A stretch of DNA of 64,000 nucleotides from Trichomonas vaginalis G3 (GCF_026262505.1 NC_067207.1:8462082-8526081), one strand, 5' to 3'; shown: positions 54,434 through 64,000, numbered from the stretch's first letter. The notes: generated by a model from the letters alone, not told the origin. Program-made: numbers and translations.

Positions 54434-55477
54434 TCAAAATGAAATAATGATTTCAAAGAATAGAAAGATATGAAATGAAAATGAGATGCATCGACATGTA
54501 AATAGTTCATATGGAAAGAAGGTAATAATAGCATAGCCATTACCAACATTACCTTTGGGTGTTGAATCATCCGAATAATAGGAATATAATTCGTATCCGC
54601 TCTTAATGATAGTAGAACTAAAAGAAATTCCTGAATAATGGATACTTTGGTTTGAGAGATGAATATCATCTTGCGATGTTGATGTATTCAGAATCGCATT
54701 ACACCCACCATGTCCAGATATGAACGATGATCCTGAAGATCCTATTCCCACACAGCAAAGTCCTACAGAACTTCCAGCACCGCTAAAATATCCCCCACTT
54801 CCTCCTGATGGATATTTCTGTTATTAGCAGGATTTCCACCAATTCCGAACTTTCCGTCTTCTCCAGAGATGGTATTGCTTTTTCCACTTATTCCGCCTCG
54901 TTCTTTGGTAGCTCCAAAAGCCTTCGAAACTTGTTCAGGAGGAGAGCAATTTGGATCATATGTTAAAATCCCATCAAATCCTGTCAGATTTCCACCATGA
55001 GTTCCAGTGTGAAAGTATGCATGTAGATGACCTCCAACGCCACCTGCTGCAACCATGATTCGGCTCTTAAGGCTTTCAAAATTACCCCACTGCCTGGGTC
55101 AATCGAATATCAGTAGAGCCACCGCTTGATCCAGCTTTTATAGAGCCTCGCCCACCACCATTAAATGTGCGAGGACCGTTTAATTTGCCTTGTTGACCAA
55201 GGTATACATACAGTGTCATTTCTTGGGAAACAGTTAAGTGGCCGCTGGTGTATGAACCGCGACCTGCAAGATTGGGATCATTGTTTGGGTAGCCGCCTGA
55301 GGCACCAAAAAGCTCAATTTTATAAATTCCGCGTGACAATCTAACAACATATGGTGTGCATACTTGTGTGCTGCTACTGCATGGATATCGAAGAATCTGA
55401 TAATTATCTGATTTGTCATCAACGTTCCTTTGGCCTTTTGTTTCATCATATAAAGATACACTGATGCGTCCTGGCAT
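54434..55477 (-). pseudogene. glycine-rich protein, array copy 7 (frameshifted)
   Basis: Near-identical to copy 2 with small losses near 55,093-55,100 (two bases) and 54,822 (one base), giving frames 55,082-55,477, 54,763-55,056 and 54,434-54,751. The family start and hydrophobic tail are both still encoded. Confidence 0.85.
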
Positions 55478-55585
55478 AATATTTCACCTACCTTTAATCT
55501 TCTTGAATGTTTGTCGTCTTATTGAAGACGAAGATAAAATATGTCAAAAAGTGATGTATTGTAATTTTAAAATTCGTCCTTTTAA

Positions 55586-55706
55586 GGGTACACTTACGCC
55601 CATCTGACTTTAATTCAAATTTCTGACAACTGGCGTGAAGCGTCATTGAAATTCAACCTTAAAACATCTGAACTGAATGTCATGTCAGATGGGCGTATGT
55701 GCACTC
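55586..55706. mobile_element. TTAA-flanked MITE, copy g
   Basis: Same MITE, 121 bp because of one extra A in the centre, in the spacer before copy 7. No MITE is present upstream of copy 8. Confidence 0.85.
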
Positions 55707-56782
55707 TTAATTTAAATTTTTTACTGCTCTTTGGGTTCCTCGAATCCGAAAACTTTTTGATAATTAAATTACAAAAGAAAATTTTAACTCAAAATGAAAT
55801 AATGATTTCAAAGAATAGAAAGATATGAAATGAAAATGAGATGCATCGACATGTAAATAGTTCATATGGAAAGAAGGTAATAATAGCATAGCCATTACCA
55901 ACATTACCTTTGGGTGTTGAATCATCCGAATAATAGGAATATAATTCGTATCCGCTCTTAATGATAGTAGAACTAAAAGAAATTCCTGAATAATGGATAC
56001 TTTGGTTTGAGAGATGAATATCATCTTGCGATGTTGATGTATTCAGAATCGCATTACACCCACCATGTCCAGATATGAACGATGATCCTGAAGATCCTAT
56101 TCCCACACAGCAAAGTCCTACAGAACTTCCAGCACCGCTAAAATATCCCCCACTTTAGTGATGCGAAAAATTCCCAAACATATGGGGTTTCTCATATCCC
56201 GTCCCCTATCGTTTCCCCAATTCAATTTTTTTTGGAATTTTATTTTTTTTCCCGCCCATTTGAATTAAAAATGGGCGATTTTCGTTAATGTGATTGAAAT
56301 ATCATAAAATTAATACGTATTTTAGCTAATAATTCTATTTTTATACAATATTCTCTCATTAAATCAACATTTTTTTCTAATTTTAATTTTTAATTTTTAA
56401 TTTCTTCATAATTTTAGCGATTTATGCTCATTATTAGCAAATAAATAATATATATAATATACTTATTTCATTTTATTCAGATAGGTCTTTGGGATTGGGA
56501 TACCTTGTCCAAATTCAGAGGAAGTTTGAGAGGTTGGGATGGGGTAGCCCATATTCAATTATCCCAAGTGTACTCCACGAATTTAAAATTATATTATATT
56601 ATTGATGACATATCTAAATTTATAGATAAAAATTTCAATGCGTACACAATTTTTTTGAGAAAATTCTTTTTTTTTACTTATTTTCATTCATAAAAGCTCA
56701 CGTGAACTTAATTAACAACTGAGACATTTCCTATGAAATCATTTAATGCCGTCAAAATAGACATGTCTAAGCTGTTTTGAGT

Positions 56783-56829
56783 GACTTTCGCTCGATGTCT
56801 GATGCAATATCAGACATCGAGCGAAAGTC
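56783..56829. repeat. perfect palindrome with 21-bp arms
   Basis: Arms 56,783-56,803 and 56,809-56,829 are exact inverted repeats around a 5-base loop (gcaat). Two partial relatives of the arm (ctcgagcgaaagtctctca) follow at about 56,927 and 57,037. It sits inside the hAT element and could form a cruciform or an RNA hairpin. Confidence 0.9.
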
Positions 56830-57088
56830 TCTCATATTGGCAACACATCCATACGATCAATACTATAGCTACGAATTACAAGCCTGTTTGGGCAATTTTT
56901 GGCCGAGTTCTGATTTTTCATTAGATCTCGAGCGAAAGTCTCTCAAATTGGCTGCCAGTTCATAAGAGTGAAACTCTAGCTACGAATTAGAAGCTTGCTT
57001 GAGAGACTCTCGCTCGCGTTGGATCTGCATCAGAACTCGAGCGAAAGCCTCTCAAAGTGGTAAATGCTCATTGTTGAGCAGGAGCTGC

Positions 57089-57935
57089 GTAATGTGTTCG
57101 AGCAGAGTGAGCTCTTCTAAGATCTTCCTTGTGATTGAAGAAATTAGAAGAGTCTCACTCTCTATTTTGTAATTGTATGCCTTTGAGTGACCAGGGCTGC
57201 GTAATGTGTTCGAGCAGAGTGAGGCTCTTCTAAGATCTTCCTTGTGATTGGAAGAAATTAGAAGAGTCTCACTCTACTATTTTGTAATTGTATGCCCTGG
57301 CCTTTGAGTGACCAGGGCTGCGTAATGTGTTCGAGTAGAGTGAGGCTCTTCTAAGATCTTCCTTGTGATTGGAAGAAATTAGAAGAGTCTCACTCTACTA
57401 TTTTGTAATTGTATGCCCTGGCCTTTGAGTGACCAGGGCTGCGTAATGTGTTCGAGCAGAGTGAGGCTCTTCTAAGATCTTCCTTGTGATTGGAAGAAAT
57501 TAGAAGAGTCTCACTCTACTATTTTGTAATTGTATGCCCCGGCCTTTGAGTGACCAGGGCTGCGTAATGTGTTCGAGTAGAGTGAGGCTCTTCTAAGATC
57601 TTCCTTGTGATTGGAAGAAATTAGAAGAGTCTCACTCTACTATTTTGTAATTGTATGCCCCGGCCTTTGAGTGACCAGGGCTGCGTAATGTGTTCGAGCA
57701 GAGTGAGGCTCTTCTAAGATCTTCCTTGTGATTGGAAGAAATTAGAAGAGTCTCACTCTACTATTTTGTAATTGTATGCCCTGGCCTTTGAGTGACCAGG
57801 GCTGCGTAATGTGTTCGAGCAGAGTGAGGCTCTTCTAAGATCTTCCTTGTGATTGGAAGAAATTAGAAGAGTCTCACTCTACTATTTTGTAATTGTATGC
57901 CCCGGCCTTTGAGTGACCAGGGCTGCGTAATGAAT
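57089..57935. repeat. 121-bp tandem array of hairpin-forming units
   Basis: The motif gctgcgtaatg recurs with its gtaatg at 57,089, 57,201, 57,322, 57,443, 57,564, 57,685, 57,806 and 57,927; the first interval is 112 bases and the others exactly 121. Each unit contains gagtgag, ctcttctaa and gatcttcc, then an 8-base loop and the reverse complements, a stem of about 28 bp with few mismatches. Units differ at only a few positions (for example gagcag/gagtag and ccctgg/ccccgg). Confidence 0.95.
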
Positions 57936-58803
57936 TCGAGTAGGATTGTACAATAGCTCGGCAAACGCCGAGCAAATTGATATAAACGTACATCCCACAA
58001 AAAATGGATTGTCAAAATTTATCCCAAATTTTACAAAACCGCAGCGGTTATGACATCCCAGGGCTAAAAAAATTCGGAAACTCGCATCTCTACCCCACTT
58101 CCTCCTGATGGATATTTCTGGTTATTAGCAGGATTTCCACCAATTCCGAACTTTCCGTCTTCTCCAGAGATGGTATTGCTTTTTCCACTTATTCCGCCTC
58201 GTTCTTTGGTAGCTCCAAAAGCCTTCGAAACTTGTTCAGGAGGAGAGCAATTTGGATCATATGTTAAAATCCCATCAAATCCTGTCAGATTTCCACCATG
58301 AGTTCCAGTGTGAAAGTATGCATGTAGATGACCTCCAACGCCACCTGCTGCAACCATGATTCGGCTCTTAAGGCTTTCAAAATTACCCCACTGGCCTGGG
58401 GTCAATCGAATATCAGTAGAGCCACCGCTTGATCCAGCTTTTATAGAGCCTCGCCCACCACCATTAAATGTGCGAGGACCGTTTAATTTGCCTTGTTGAC
58501 CAAGGTATACATACAGTGTCATTTCTTGGGAAACAGTTAAGTGGCCGCTGGTGTATGAACCGCGACCTGCAAGATTGGGATCATTGTTTGGGTAGCCGCC
58601 TGAGGCACCAAAAAGCTCAATTTTATAAATTCCGCGTGACAATCTAACAACATATGGTGTGCATACTTGTGTGCTGCTACTGCATGGATATCGAAGAATC
58701 TGATAATTATCTGATTTGTCATCAACGTTCCTTTGGCCTTTTGTTTCATCATATAAAGATACACTGATACGTCCTGGCATAATATTTCACCTACCTGGAA
58801 TCT

Positions 58804-59060
58804 TCTTGAATGTTTGTCGTCTTAATGAAGGCGAAGAAAAAAATTGTAAAAAGGTGACATAAAGATTTAAAAAATAGTCGTATTTTAATCAAAAATCAGA
58901 AAAACCTCATTATAATCAATATTAATAAAGGTATATTGTGATATAATTTCTATGTGAATGTTGGATTACAATTATAAAATCTGATTAAGTTTAATTGGAT
59001 AGAATATTTGTTTTAGGTACTGCTAAGAAAAATCTCAAATAAGAGAAAAATATGAAGTGG
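58804..59060. other. spacer between copy 8 and diverged copy 9
   Basis: AT-rich DNA without a gene; only the first 50 bases next to copy 8 resemble the other spacers. From about 59,060 the sequence again resembles the family's 3' coding end. Confidence 0.5.
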
Positions 59061-60065
59061 ATATGTAATTACCCTGTAAGTGCATAAGTCATGTGGGATA
59101 AAAGATATAACTGCAAAGCCATTTCTGATATTGCCACGAGGAATAGGATAATCATATGATGGTGGAGATGGATAAGATTCATATCAGCTCTTAATGATTG
59201 TAGAACTGAATTTGATCCCTGAATAATGGATATTTTGGTTGGAGAGATGAATATTATCTTGAGATGTTGATGTGTTCAGAATCGCATTGCACCCTTTATG
59301 TCCAGATATGAACGACGATCCTGAAGATCCTATTCCAACATGGCATCTCGATATTGAACTTCCGGCCCCACCAAAATATCCCCCGCTTCCACCAGAGGTA
59401 TAATCAGAGGGAACTGGATCTCCGGCAGTCCCAAACTTTCCATCCTTTCCAGAGGCGCTCTCCCCAATTCCTCCTATTCCGCCACGATTTCGTGTTGCCC
59501 CATACGCCTGTTTCAGTGGCCCTATAGGATTACAACTTGGATCAGATGTCAAAATTCCGTCAACACCAGTCAGATTTCCACCATGTGTTCCGGTATAAAA
59601 ATATGCGTGGAGATGGCCTCCAACTCCACCTGCCGCAACCATGATGCGACTCTTAAGGCTCTCGAAATTATCCCACTGGTCTGCAATCAATCGGATGTCA
59701 GAAGAACCGCCTCCCGAACCTGCATTTGCAGAGCCTCGCCCGCCGCCATTAAACGTTCGGGGACCATTCAATTTTCCTTGTTGACCAAGGTAAACATAGA
59801 GTTTCATATCATGATCAACAACTAAGTTGCCTTTCGTATAAGAGCCGTGACCCCCAAGTTTAGGATCATTGTTTGGGAAGCCGCCTGAGGCACCAAAGAG
59901 CTCAAGCTGATATGTTCCGCGTGACAGACTGACAACGTATGGAGTGCACGTCTGAATTGAGCTACTACAAGGGTAACGAAGAATTTTATAATTATCAGAA
60001 TTTTCTTCAACGTTTCTTTGGCCTCTATTTTTTTCATATAAGGATACACTTATACGTTCTGGCAT
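59061..60065 (-). pseudogene. glycine-rich protein, diverged copy 9 with early stop
   Basis: A 293-residue frame (59,184-60,065) starting MPERISVSLYEKNRG with the same domain order as copies 1-8 but many amino-acid differences throughout, so it is an older paralogue. It stops at a TGA (59,184-59,186) where copy 1 has GGA (IIKSGYESYP). The sequence after it stays homologous (YESYPSP, PRGN, then a hydrophobic HIFLLFE-like tail) for about 40 codons, so the stop is a recent single substitution that would remove the hydrophobic tail. The truncated product would be soluble if expressed. Confidence 0.8.
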
Positions 60066-60654
60066 GTTGCTTCATTTAATATTTTAAAAGTATCGAATCC
60101 CTTTTAAAATACAGCATTTTAATTGGAAATGAAAAGTGACGCATATAAAGAATCATTGTATTGATATGAAACTATATGAAAAGCAGACTTTTTTTTTCGT
60201 ACACCCTCTCAATTTTTTTTCCAGTTTTCGTACTCATATGGTATTATTAGTTTATAATAATCATAGAGCTTTCGCTATACTGCAGCATTAAAATATAGCT
60301 GCATTGTGATTATCTCCTTGAATTTGAGAGGATTTTAAGTTTAATGTCAAGATAATCTCAATTGAATTTAGCATGGAAGCAATATATTTACTATCGTATG
60401 ATTGCTCATGATAGACCTGTACTTGTTTTACATTAATTTACGAAATCTAATCAAAATACCGTATCACAGGAAGTTGAATAATAATAACTTTTTAAAAATT
60501 GTGTTTTTATATGGTTGGGATTGGTAATCTTTATAATTATGCGTGGGTGCTCTATGTTTGCTCAGAAATATGAAATATAATCAAGATTGAAGTTTGAATA
60601 TAATTAAATGAGTGTAAATAAGTTAATAAAAGCATTTGTTGCATACTATATGTC

Positions 60655-61020
60655 TAGGTTCCTGCAAGTACGTACTCAGATCGGGATAATCTCTCACTTT
60701 TGTTCCGCAATGTGACATTGGGAACAAAGTTTCCGATCTGAGTACATATTTGCAGGGTCTTGCAATGGCACCCTGCAAGTACGTACTCAGATCGGGAGAA
60801 TCTCTCACTTTTGTTCTGCAATGTGACATTAGACTTTTGATTCCCGAAAGGAGTTTACATTTGCAATATACTGTCATATTATATTGCAATTATAAACCCC
60901 TTTCGAAGAAAGCAGATTTTTTCATATCTCAATGTTGCATTAGAAATCAGATTATCGAAAGGAGGGTACGAGTACAATGTTATACCATATAATATTTCAA
61001 TCGTAAACTCCTTTCTAAAG
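60655..61020. repeat. palindrome cluster
   Basis: The first hairpin has arms cctgcaagtacgtactcaga and its inverted match tctgagtacatatttgcagg (about 60,661-60,756). The left arm and following bases are then repeated directly at 60,771-60,830. A second hairpin has arms cgaaaggagtttacattt and ataaacccctttcg (about 60,846-60,906), and its left arm is echoed near 60,957-61,017 (cgaaaggagggta and taaactcctttc). Confidence 0.8.
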
Positions 61021-61374
61021 TATCTTCTTTACAATATAATCTAATTTTCTCATTCTTCTTTAAACTAGTAAATTTTATTCACAATTTAATCTAAATCATA
61101 AATCTTCATGTTTTGCAGAAACGTTTTTTAAAACAAATCGTTTTTTCTTATCAAATTTTATATTTTTTCTTTTTATTTTCAGTTTTTTGAATTTTTTTTG
61201 GAAATTTTTATCCAATTTCAATGTAATTTAATTCTCTTTCATATGTATTATAATTTTATTCATCTTTAAATTTTTAATTTTTGAATACATGCGATAATTA
61301 TTCATTCAATTTTTAAATGAATGTTTTGATGGGGCGAGCTTACTGATAATAGACTCATCCCATCAAAACATTCC

Positions 61375-62370
61375 CTTGAAAACTCTGGCCTTCATTGAGG
61401 CCAGAGCTCACAATTGATCTCCTCAGAGCCAAGTTCCTCGACGGTCGTCCTCATTAGATTCGATCCGAGAGGAACTTGGCTCTGAATGAAATTCATAGGC
61501 TCTGGTCTCAGGAAATGCCAGAGCTTCGCAAACAATCCTTGGGGCTGGTTCCCTCAAAGACCGCCCTGATTCGGGGCGGCCGGAGAGGAACCCAGTCCCA
61601 AAAGAGCGCCCATACGAAGCTCTGGCCTTAGCAGTGGCCAGAGCCTGCAAATACAATCCTCAGGGCCGAATTTGAGGGAGATCGTCAACATCATTGACGA
61701 TCTCCCTCAAATTCAGCCCTGAAAGAAAGAAATACACAGATTCTAGCCTCAGAAAAGGCCAGAACTTCGCTCACAGTCCCCAGGGCCGGCTTTCCCAAAT
61801 GCCGCTCTGACCCCGGGCGGCAGGCGAGGAATCTGGCCCTGGGATACTTACCAAACGAAGTTCTGGCCACAGTAAAGGCCAGAACCTGCAAGATCAATCC
61901 TCAGGGCCGATTTTGAGGGAGATCGCCCACATTATTGGCGATCTCCTCTCATATCGGTCCTGAAAGACTTCAAAATACAGGCTCTGGCTTTAGCAGAGAC
62001 CAGGGCTTCGTTTACAGTCCTCAGAGCCGAGTTCCCTGAGATTGTCCAGATCACGGACACTTCTCAGCGGAACTCGGCTCTGAGAAGCAACAAACACTAA
62101 GCTCTGGCCTCAGCAAAGGTTCAGGGCTTCGCTTACAGTCCTCAGGGCCGGATTTCCCAAATGCCGTCCTGATCTAGGGCGATAGGAGAGGAATCCGACC
62201 CTGGGAAACAGCAAACCTGAATTTCTGGCCTCAACATATGTCAGAGCCTGCAATACTAATCCTCAGGGCCGAGTTTGAGGGAGATCGCCAACATCAATGA
62301 CGATATCCTCTTATCTCGGCCCTGAAAGACATACAGATACAGGTTCTGACCATTGTTGAGGTCAGGGCAT
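61375..62370. repeat. GC-rich ~120-bp hairpin array, 8 units
   Basis: A cctcaggGCCgag-type motif recurs near 61,420, 61,540, 61,660, 61,780, 61,898, 62,018, 62,140 and 62,262, so the period is about 118-122 bp. Each unit has a long hairpin (for example cagagccaagttcctc pairing with gaggaacttggctctg) and a short one (tctggcc with ggccaga). The arms vary between units but pairing is kept. GC content is far above the AT-rich surroundings. Reading frames here are by-products of the composition. Confidence 0.9.
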
Positions 62371-63187
62371 CACTATAAATGGCAGTTTTTCTATGTTCTT
62401 TCATTTTCTGAAAGATCATAGTGAAAAGACTCTCTGATGCTTTATTGTTTCAAAATAGTACATGCGTGAGATTATAATTTTGCAGCAAATTTATTGATTG
62501 CATGCAAATATTTGATCTCAATAATTCAAACATGCAAATTTAGGGTTTACCCGTTACAAATAAAATATTTGCTTAACAGAACTCTATTTATAATGAATAA
62601 ACACTCTTTTTTATATAATAAAATATTTATTTCATCATCAATGATAATTGAGTAAATTTATAACAATAAATGTATTTACAATAACAAGTACATATCATTC
62701 TCATATATCTTCAAAACTCTATTTTAAAAAAGATGCCTAATTGCATATGCAATAAAAATCAAATTTTATAGATTAACACATTGAAATTGTACTTTGCACA
62801 AAACAGTATGCTTGTACTAGTAAAATCTTTTAAACAATTGTAAATAATCAAATATGATATTTGATGTGATATATGTCTAGACCAGAGATTGAAATATGAA
62901 CAGGAGAAAGACAAGTTCTGATCATAGGCAAACATTGGACATCAAATACTATGCTCTATATAAAAGTACGAAAACTGGAAAAAAAATTGAGAGGGGGTAC
63001 GAAAAAAAAAGTCTGCTTTTCGTATCGACTCTATTGATATGAATTCATGTAAAGAATTTGAAAAAGTTTCGTCTGTTTTATTTAATTTATATGGAATTCA
63101 ATTTATATGGAAAATAGATTTGACTTTTTTTTTAACAAACAAACATTTTATTTAATAAACTCTAAATAAATAAAATAAAAAGTATGA

Positions 63188-64000
63188 TTATATCCAAGGA
63201 ATGACTGTTTTGTCATTAATGTTCACTGCAGCAGAGATGACCTTTCCTGCCTCGTCAAGAGCTTCATTTGGTTGCTTCATTTCGAGTGGAGAGAACTTTG
63301 AAAGTTCAGAAATTCTAGTTGCAGAAACATCTCTTTCTTCGTTGAATATTTCTTCAATGAAGAACAAGACTTTCTCTCTATTTCTGCATATTGCATCACT
63401 TGCGCACAAAATGGAGTTCCTGAATGGACCTCTCAACACTATATCATCGAAATATTGTTTGATTCTTCCAACCAATCTCGGTAATTTAATTTCCGAGTAT
63501 TCTACATCAGAAATAGCGAATTTTGAGTCTTCGCCATCAACAAACAGATTCAGAGGAGAAGGAATTCCTCCGCCAATCAATATTTGGTTGACGAAAAGAG
63601 CGGCGTATCTTGATCCAACAGTATTGAACCAAAACGCGTGACTTTCTTTTGTGATTTTTGTGAATTGTTTCTTGTTTGTTTCTGTTGTTTTCTCTTCATT
63701 CATTGAGATTAAGTCGGAGTAATTGAATAATGGAGAAAGTGAAGTCAACGATAGATAAAAACCGTTTTTGAGGTCAACAGAATCGATTGAATTCAAAAGA
63801 ATTCCAGAGTTATTTGTTCCAGGCATTTTAGAGAAAATTCTATTAATGAATTTCGTGAAATAAGAAAGTCTTAGAGACATGTATTTGTAAGGACTCAATG
63901 AGTAGTAAACATTGTTTCCGCTTGAAGTAGTAATCCTGATTTTGATGTCGCAATCATCGTCTTTTTCTACAAAAAGTGACAAAGAATAAGATAAATCATT
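63188..64000 (-). CDS. TRRAP/Tra1-like pseudokinase, 3' part (partial)
   Basis: The frame is open to the right edge, so only the carboxy-terminal 270 residues are seen; the 5' part lies outside the window. The pattern matches the end of TRRAP/Tra1, the large PIKK-family scaffold of SAGA and NuA4 histone acetylation complexes. It has a helix like SRYAALFVNQILIGGG in place of the kinase catalytic helix, then FAISDVEYS, then LRGPFRNSILCASDAI, and a FATC end of about 30 residues closing with the typical aromatic IPWI. No kinase HxN or DFG motif is visible in this part, in line with TRRAP being catalytically dead. Other PIKK members remain possible. Confidence 0.6.
   Translation of the reverse strand, partial: NDLSYSLSLFVEKDDDCDIKIRITTSSGNNVYYSLSPYKYMSLRLSYFTKFINRIFSKMPGTNNSGILLNSIDSVDLKNGFYLSLTSLSPLFNYSDLISMNEEKTTETNKKQFTKITKESHAFWFNTVGSRYAALFVNQILIGGGIPSPLNLFVDGEDSKFAISDVEYSEIKLPRLVGRIKQYFDDIVLRGPFRNSILCASDAICRNREKVLFFIEEIFNEERDVSATRISELSKFSPLEMKQPNEALDEAGKVISAAVNINDKTVIPWI

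Larger units (their letters stand above)
56156..58092. mobile_element. non-autonomous hAT-type element, 1,937 bp
   Basis: Flanked by the 8-bp target duplication ccccactt (56,148-56,155 and 58,093-58,100), confirmed against the uninterrupted array copies. The ends are inverted: tagtgatgcga on the left and tagagatgcga on the right, read inward, matching hAT-type ends. It has no transposase frame. The left third is AT-rich; then come perfect or near-perfect palindromes built on ctcgagcgaaagtctctca (56,783-57,060), and then the 121-bp hairpin array. It would need a hAT transposase from elsewhere. Confidence 0.85.
55789..58780 (-). pseudogene. glycine-rich protein, array copy 8, split by a hAT element
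   Basis: The amino-terminal part is at 58,093-58,780 (starting MPGRISVSLYDE) and the carboxy-terminal part at 55,789-56,155. Between them lies the 1,937-bp element 56,156-58,092, which duplicates ccccactt. Both gene parts match copy 2 without other obvious damage, so the hAT insertion is young. The open frame runs into the insertion and ends after about ten foreign residues. Upstream of the start the sequence departs from the other spacers. Confidence 0.9.
46305..60065 (-). repeat. tandem array of glycine-rich protein genes, 8 close copies plus 1 diverged
   Basis: The unit is about 1,356 bp (a gene of about 1,050 bp plus a spacer of about 310 bp). Start codons fall at 47,357, 48,714, 50,069, 51,424, 52,778, about 54,130 (lost), 55,477 and 58,780, with a diverged ninth copy at 60,065, all on the minus strand. 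Copies 2, 3 and 4 share agcctttatag where copies 1, 5, 6, 7 and 8 have agcttttatag, giving two subfamilies. A hAT insertion splits copy 8. Spacers before copies 1-7 carry the same 120-bp TTAA-flanked MITE, so the MITE inserted before amplification. Confidence 0.95.
60171..63031. mobile_element. non-autonomous element with ~55-bp inverted ends (MULE-like?)
   Basis: Long inverted ends at about 60,174-60,234 and 62,965-63,029 share a near-perfect arm of about 55 bp that begins gaaaagcagac with a T-run and ends ccagttttcgtact. A 12-bp direct repeat (tattgatatgaa) flanks it at 60,159-60,170 and 63,032-63,043. A target duplication of 9-12 bp suggests a Mutator-like element; the family is not certain. 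There is no transposase. Inside are a palindrome cluster (60,655-61,020), AT-rich DNA, and a GC-rich hairpin array (61,375-62,370). Confidence 0.75.

Noticed and set aside
47114-55461. Recurring 75-, 86-, 93- and 64-residue reading frames across the tandem array
   Set aside because: They are other-frame or opposite-strand shadows of the glycine-rich genes or of the spacer MITE and recur only because the units are duplicated.
57089-57935. CRISPR-like or protein-coding repeats
   Set aside because: The 121-bp units are contiguous without unique spacers, and stops break all frames; the unit is a hairpin inside a hAT-type element.
61423-61897. Two leftward Arg/Ser/Glu-rich reading frames
   Set aside because: They lie wholly inside the GC-rich hairpin array, and their composition follows from it; no family features.
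63980-63982. Translation start of the TRRAP-like gene at this position
   Set aside because: The codon is TTG and the frame stays open to the window edge, so the true start is outside.

Overview
The window looks like nuclear DNA of a trichomonad parasite, most likely Trichomonas vaginalis or a close relative. The evidence is AT-rich intergenic DNA, long genes without visible introns, DUF3447-type ankyrin proteins with near-identical 33-residue repeats, a BspA-like leucine-rich repeat gene, a Tvmar1-size mariner, and a Polinton/Maverick. This assignment rests on family content recalled from memory, not on a database search.

Layout. Bases 1 to about 16,900 are a broken Polinton whose left end lies outside the window. 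Its parts are protein-primed DNA polymerase, integrase, a primase-helicase module bracketed by inverted repeat blocks, a phage-like fibre-tip gene, packaging ATPase, major capsid gene and several small genes. From 17,461 to 46,154 the DNA is mostly host genes: a 1992-residue neurofibromin-like protein, two broken ankyrin genes, a broken BspA-like gene, a coiled-coil protein, tRNA-His, a Mot1/BTAF1-like Snf2 ATPase and a DOCK-family exchange factor. Plain DNA transposons are inserted here: a TTAA-flanked Kolobok-type element (28,451-30,879) and a mariner (31,256-32,559) inside an ankyrin gene.

From 46,305 to 60,065 there is a tandem array of eight near-identical copies (about 1,356 bp per unit) plus one diverged copy of an ALK-like glycine-rich protein gene. 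Seven spacers carry the same 120-bp TTAA-flanked MITE. Copy 8 is split by a 1,937-bp non-autonomous hAT element holding a 121-bp hairpin-forming tandem array. A second non-autonomous element (60,171-63,031) has terminal inverted repeats of about 55 bp and a GC-rich hairpin array of about 120-bp period. The window ends in the 3' part of a TRRAP/Tra1-like gene (FATC end).

How the genes relate. Mot1-like and TRRAP-like proteins act in transcription; DOCK-like and neurofibromin-like proteins belong to small-GTPase signalling; ankyrin, BspA-like and glycine-rich genes belong to amplified lineage families. Nothing suggests operons. The Mot1-like and DOCK-like genes are divergent and share a 144-bp intergenic region. 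The small indels concentrated in the glycine-rich array, next to long intact single-copy genes, may partly be assembly error.
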